Assembly (NCBI RefSeq): GCF_001654845.1
Contig: NZ_LXES01000003.1
Span: 1 to 64,000, forward strand
Reading direction: 5' to 3'
Source of the DNA: Enterobacter soli ATCC BAA-2102
GTDB lineage: Bacteria; Pseudomonadota; Gammaproteobacteria; Enterobacterales; Enterobacteriaceae
Length of the DNA stretch: 64,000 nt
Part shown: one piece after another, positions 63,610-64,000 of the stretch
Position numbering within the stretch: position 1 is the stretch's first letter
Layout: each line of letters opens with the position of its first letter
Position numbers and translations under genes: made by a program
Notes under the pieces: model-generated
Database searches by the model: none
Told to the model about the DNA's origin: nothing
The model's input: only the letters and a program-made list of their open reading frames with translations

Positions 63610-64000
63610 ATGCCCGCCGTCAACTTACGCCACATCGAGATATTTCACGCCGTGATGACCACGGGGAATCTCACCGAAGCTGCACTCATGCTGCATACCT
63701 CGCAGCCAACGGTCAGCCGCGAGCTGGCGCGCTTTGAGAAAGTACTGGGGCTGAAGCTGTTTGAACGTACACGCGGCAGACTTCATCCCACGGTGCAGGG
63801 GTTACGCCTGTTTGAAGAAGTGCAGCGTTCCTGGTACGGCCTGGACAGGATCGTCAGTGCGGCTGAAAGCCTGCGGGAATTCCGCCAGGGTGAGCTATCG
63901 ATTGTTTGCCTGCCCGTCTTTTCGCAGTCATTTCTGCCTATGCTGCTGCACCCTTTTCTGACGCGCTATCCCGAGGTCAATCTCACCATCGTGCCGCAAG
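63610..64000 (+). CDS. lysR: LysR, activator of lysA (cut by window edge)
   Basis: First 130 residues of the founding LysR-type regulator. The start is MPAVNLRHIEIFHAVMTTGN at 63610. The helix-turn-helix region NLTEAALMLHTSQPTVSRELARFEKVLG is complete, and the effector domain has begun (ELSIVCLPVFSQSFLPMLL). The reading frame is open to the right edge. Position and divergence from lysA are as in E. coli. Confidence 0.96.
   Translation, partial: MPAVNLRHIEIFHAVMTTGNLTEAALMLHTSQPTVSRELARFEKVLGLKLFERTRGRLHPTVQGLRLFEEVQRSWYGLDRIVSAAESLREFRQGELSIVCLPVFSQSFLPMLLHPFLTRYPEVNLTIVPQ

Overview
This window is conserved chromosomal backbone of an enteric bacterium (Enterobacteriaceae). Almost every protein aligns end to end, from memory, with its E. 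coli K-12 counterpart, and gene order follows the relA-to-lysR interval of E. coli. Several features point away from E. coli itself and towards a genus such as Enterobacter, Lelliottia or Leclercia: no fucose operon between xni and rlmM, no ygdI or ygdQ, a glycerate kinase gene next to gudPXD, and an extra beta-glucoside module between galR and lysA. The genus cannot be fixed from the sequence alone.

Layout. 1-5.5 kb: relA (cut by the left edge), an ERIC repeat, rlmD and barA. 5.5-11.6 kb: a D-glucarate block (gudP-gudX-gudD-garK) and the flavodoxin yqcA. 11.6-13.9 kb: truC-yqcC, the regulatory RNA csrB with its upstream UvrY palindrome, and syd. 13.9-20.4 kb: queF, ppnN, sdaC-sdaB and xni. 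20.4-25.8 kb: rlmM-ygdD-gcvA, the sRNA gene gcvB, csdA-csdE and tcdA. 25.8-30.5 kb: mltA, three identical initiator tRNA genes, amiC and argA with a pair of ARG boxes. 30.5-44 kb: recD-recB-ptrA-recC and four minor-pseudopilin-type genes. 44-51.7 kb: thyA-lgt, ptsP-rppH, a DnaA-box cluster matching the position of DARS2, mutH, ygdR and tas. 51.8-57 kb: aas-lplT, the tandem sRNAs omrA and omrB, and galR. 56.8-62.2 kb: an accessory module (GNAT acetyltransferase, UxuR/ExuR-like GntR regulator, GH1 glycosidase, cellobiose-type PTS EIIC, divergent LacI regulator). 62.2-64 kb: lysA and lysR (cut by the right edge).

How the parts connect. RelA makes (p)ppGpp, and PpnN is a (p)ppGpp-binding nucleosidase. 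BarA, through UvrY, drives csrB, whose many GGA motifs sequester CsrA. GcvA controls gcvB next door. RecB, RecC and RecD form the repair nuclease. MutH acts in mismatch repair. CsdA and CsdE form a cysteine desulfurase pair, and TcdA modifies tRNA. LysR activates lysA. Aas and LplT recycle lysophospholipids.

No wholly new system stands out. The part least like the E. coli reference is the galR-lysA module. It has two regulators, an orphan EIIC, a GH1 enzyme with a variant nucleophile motif, and three palindromic sites resembling UxuR/ExuR operators. Other points worth a look are an ERIC element that supplies the C-terminus of RlmD, a mini-ERIC-like hairpin inside the initiator tRNA operon, and the DARS2-like region.
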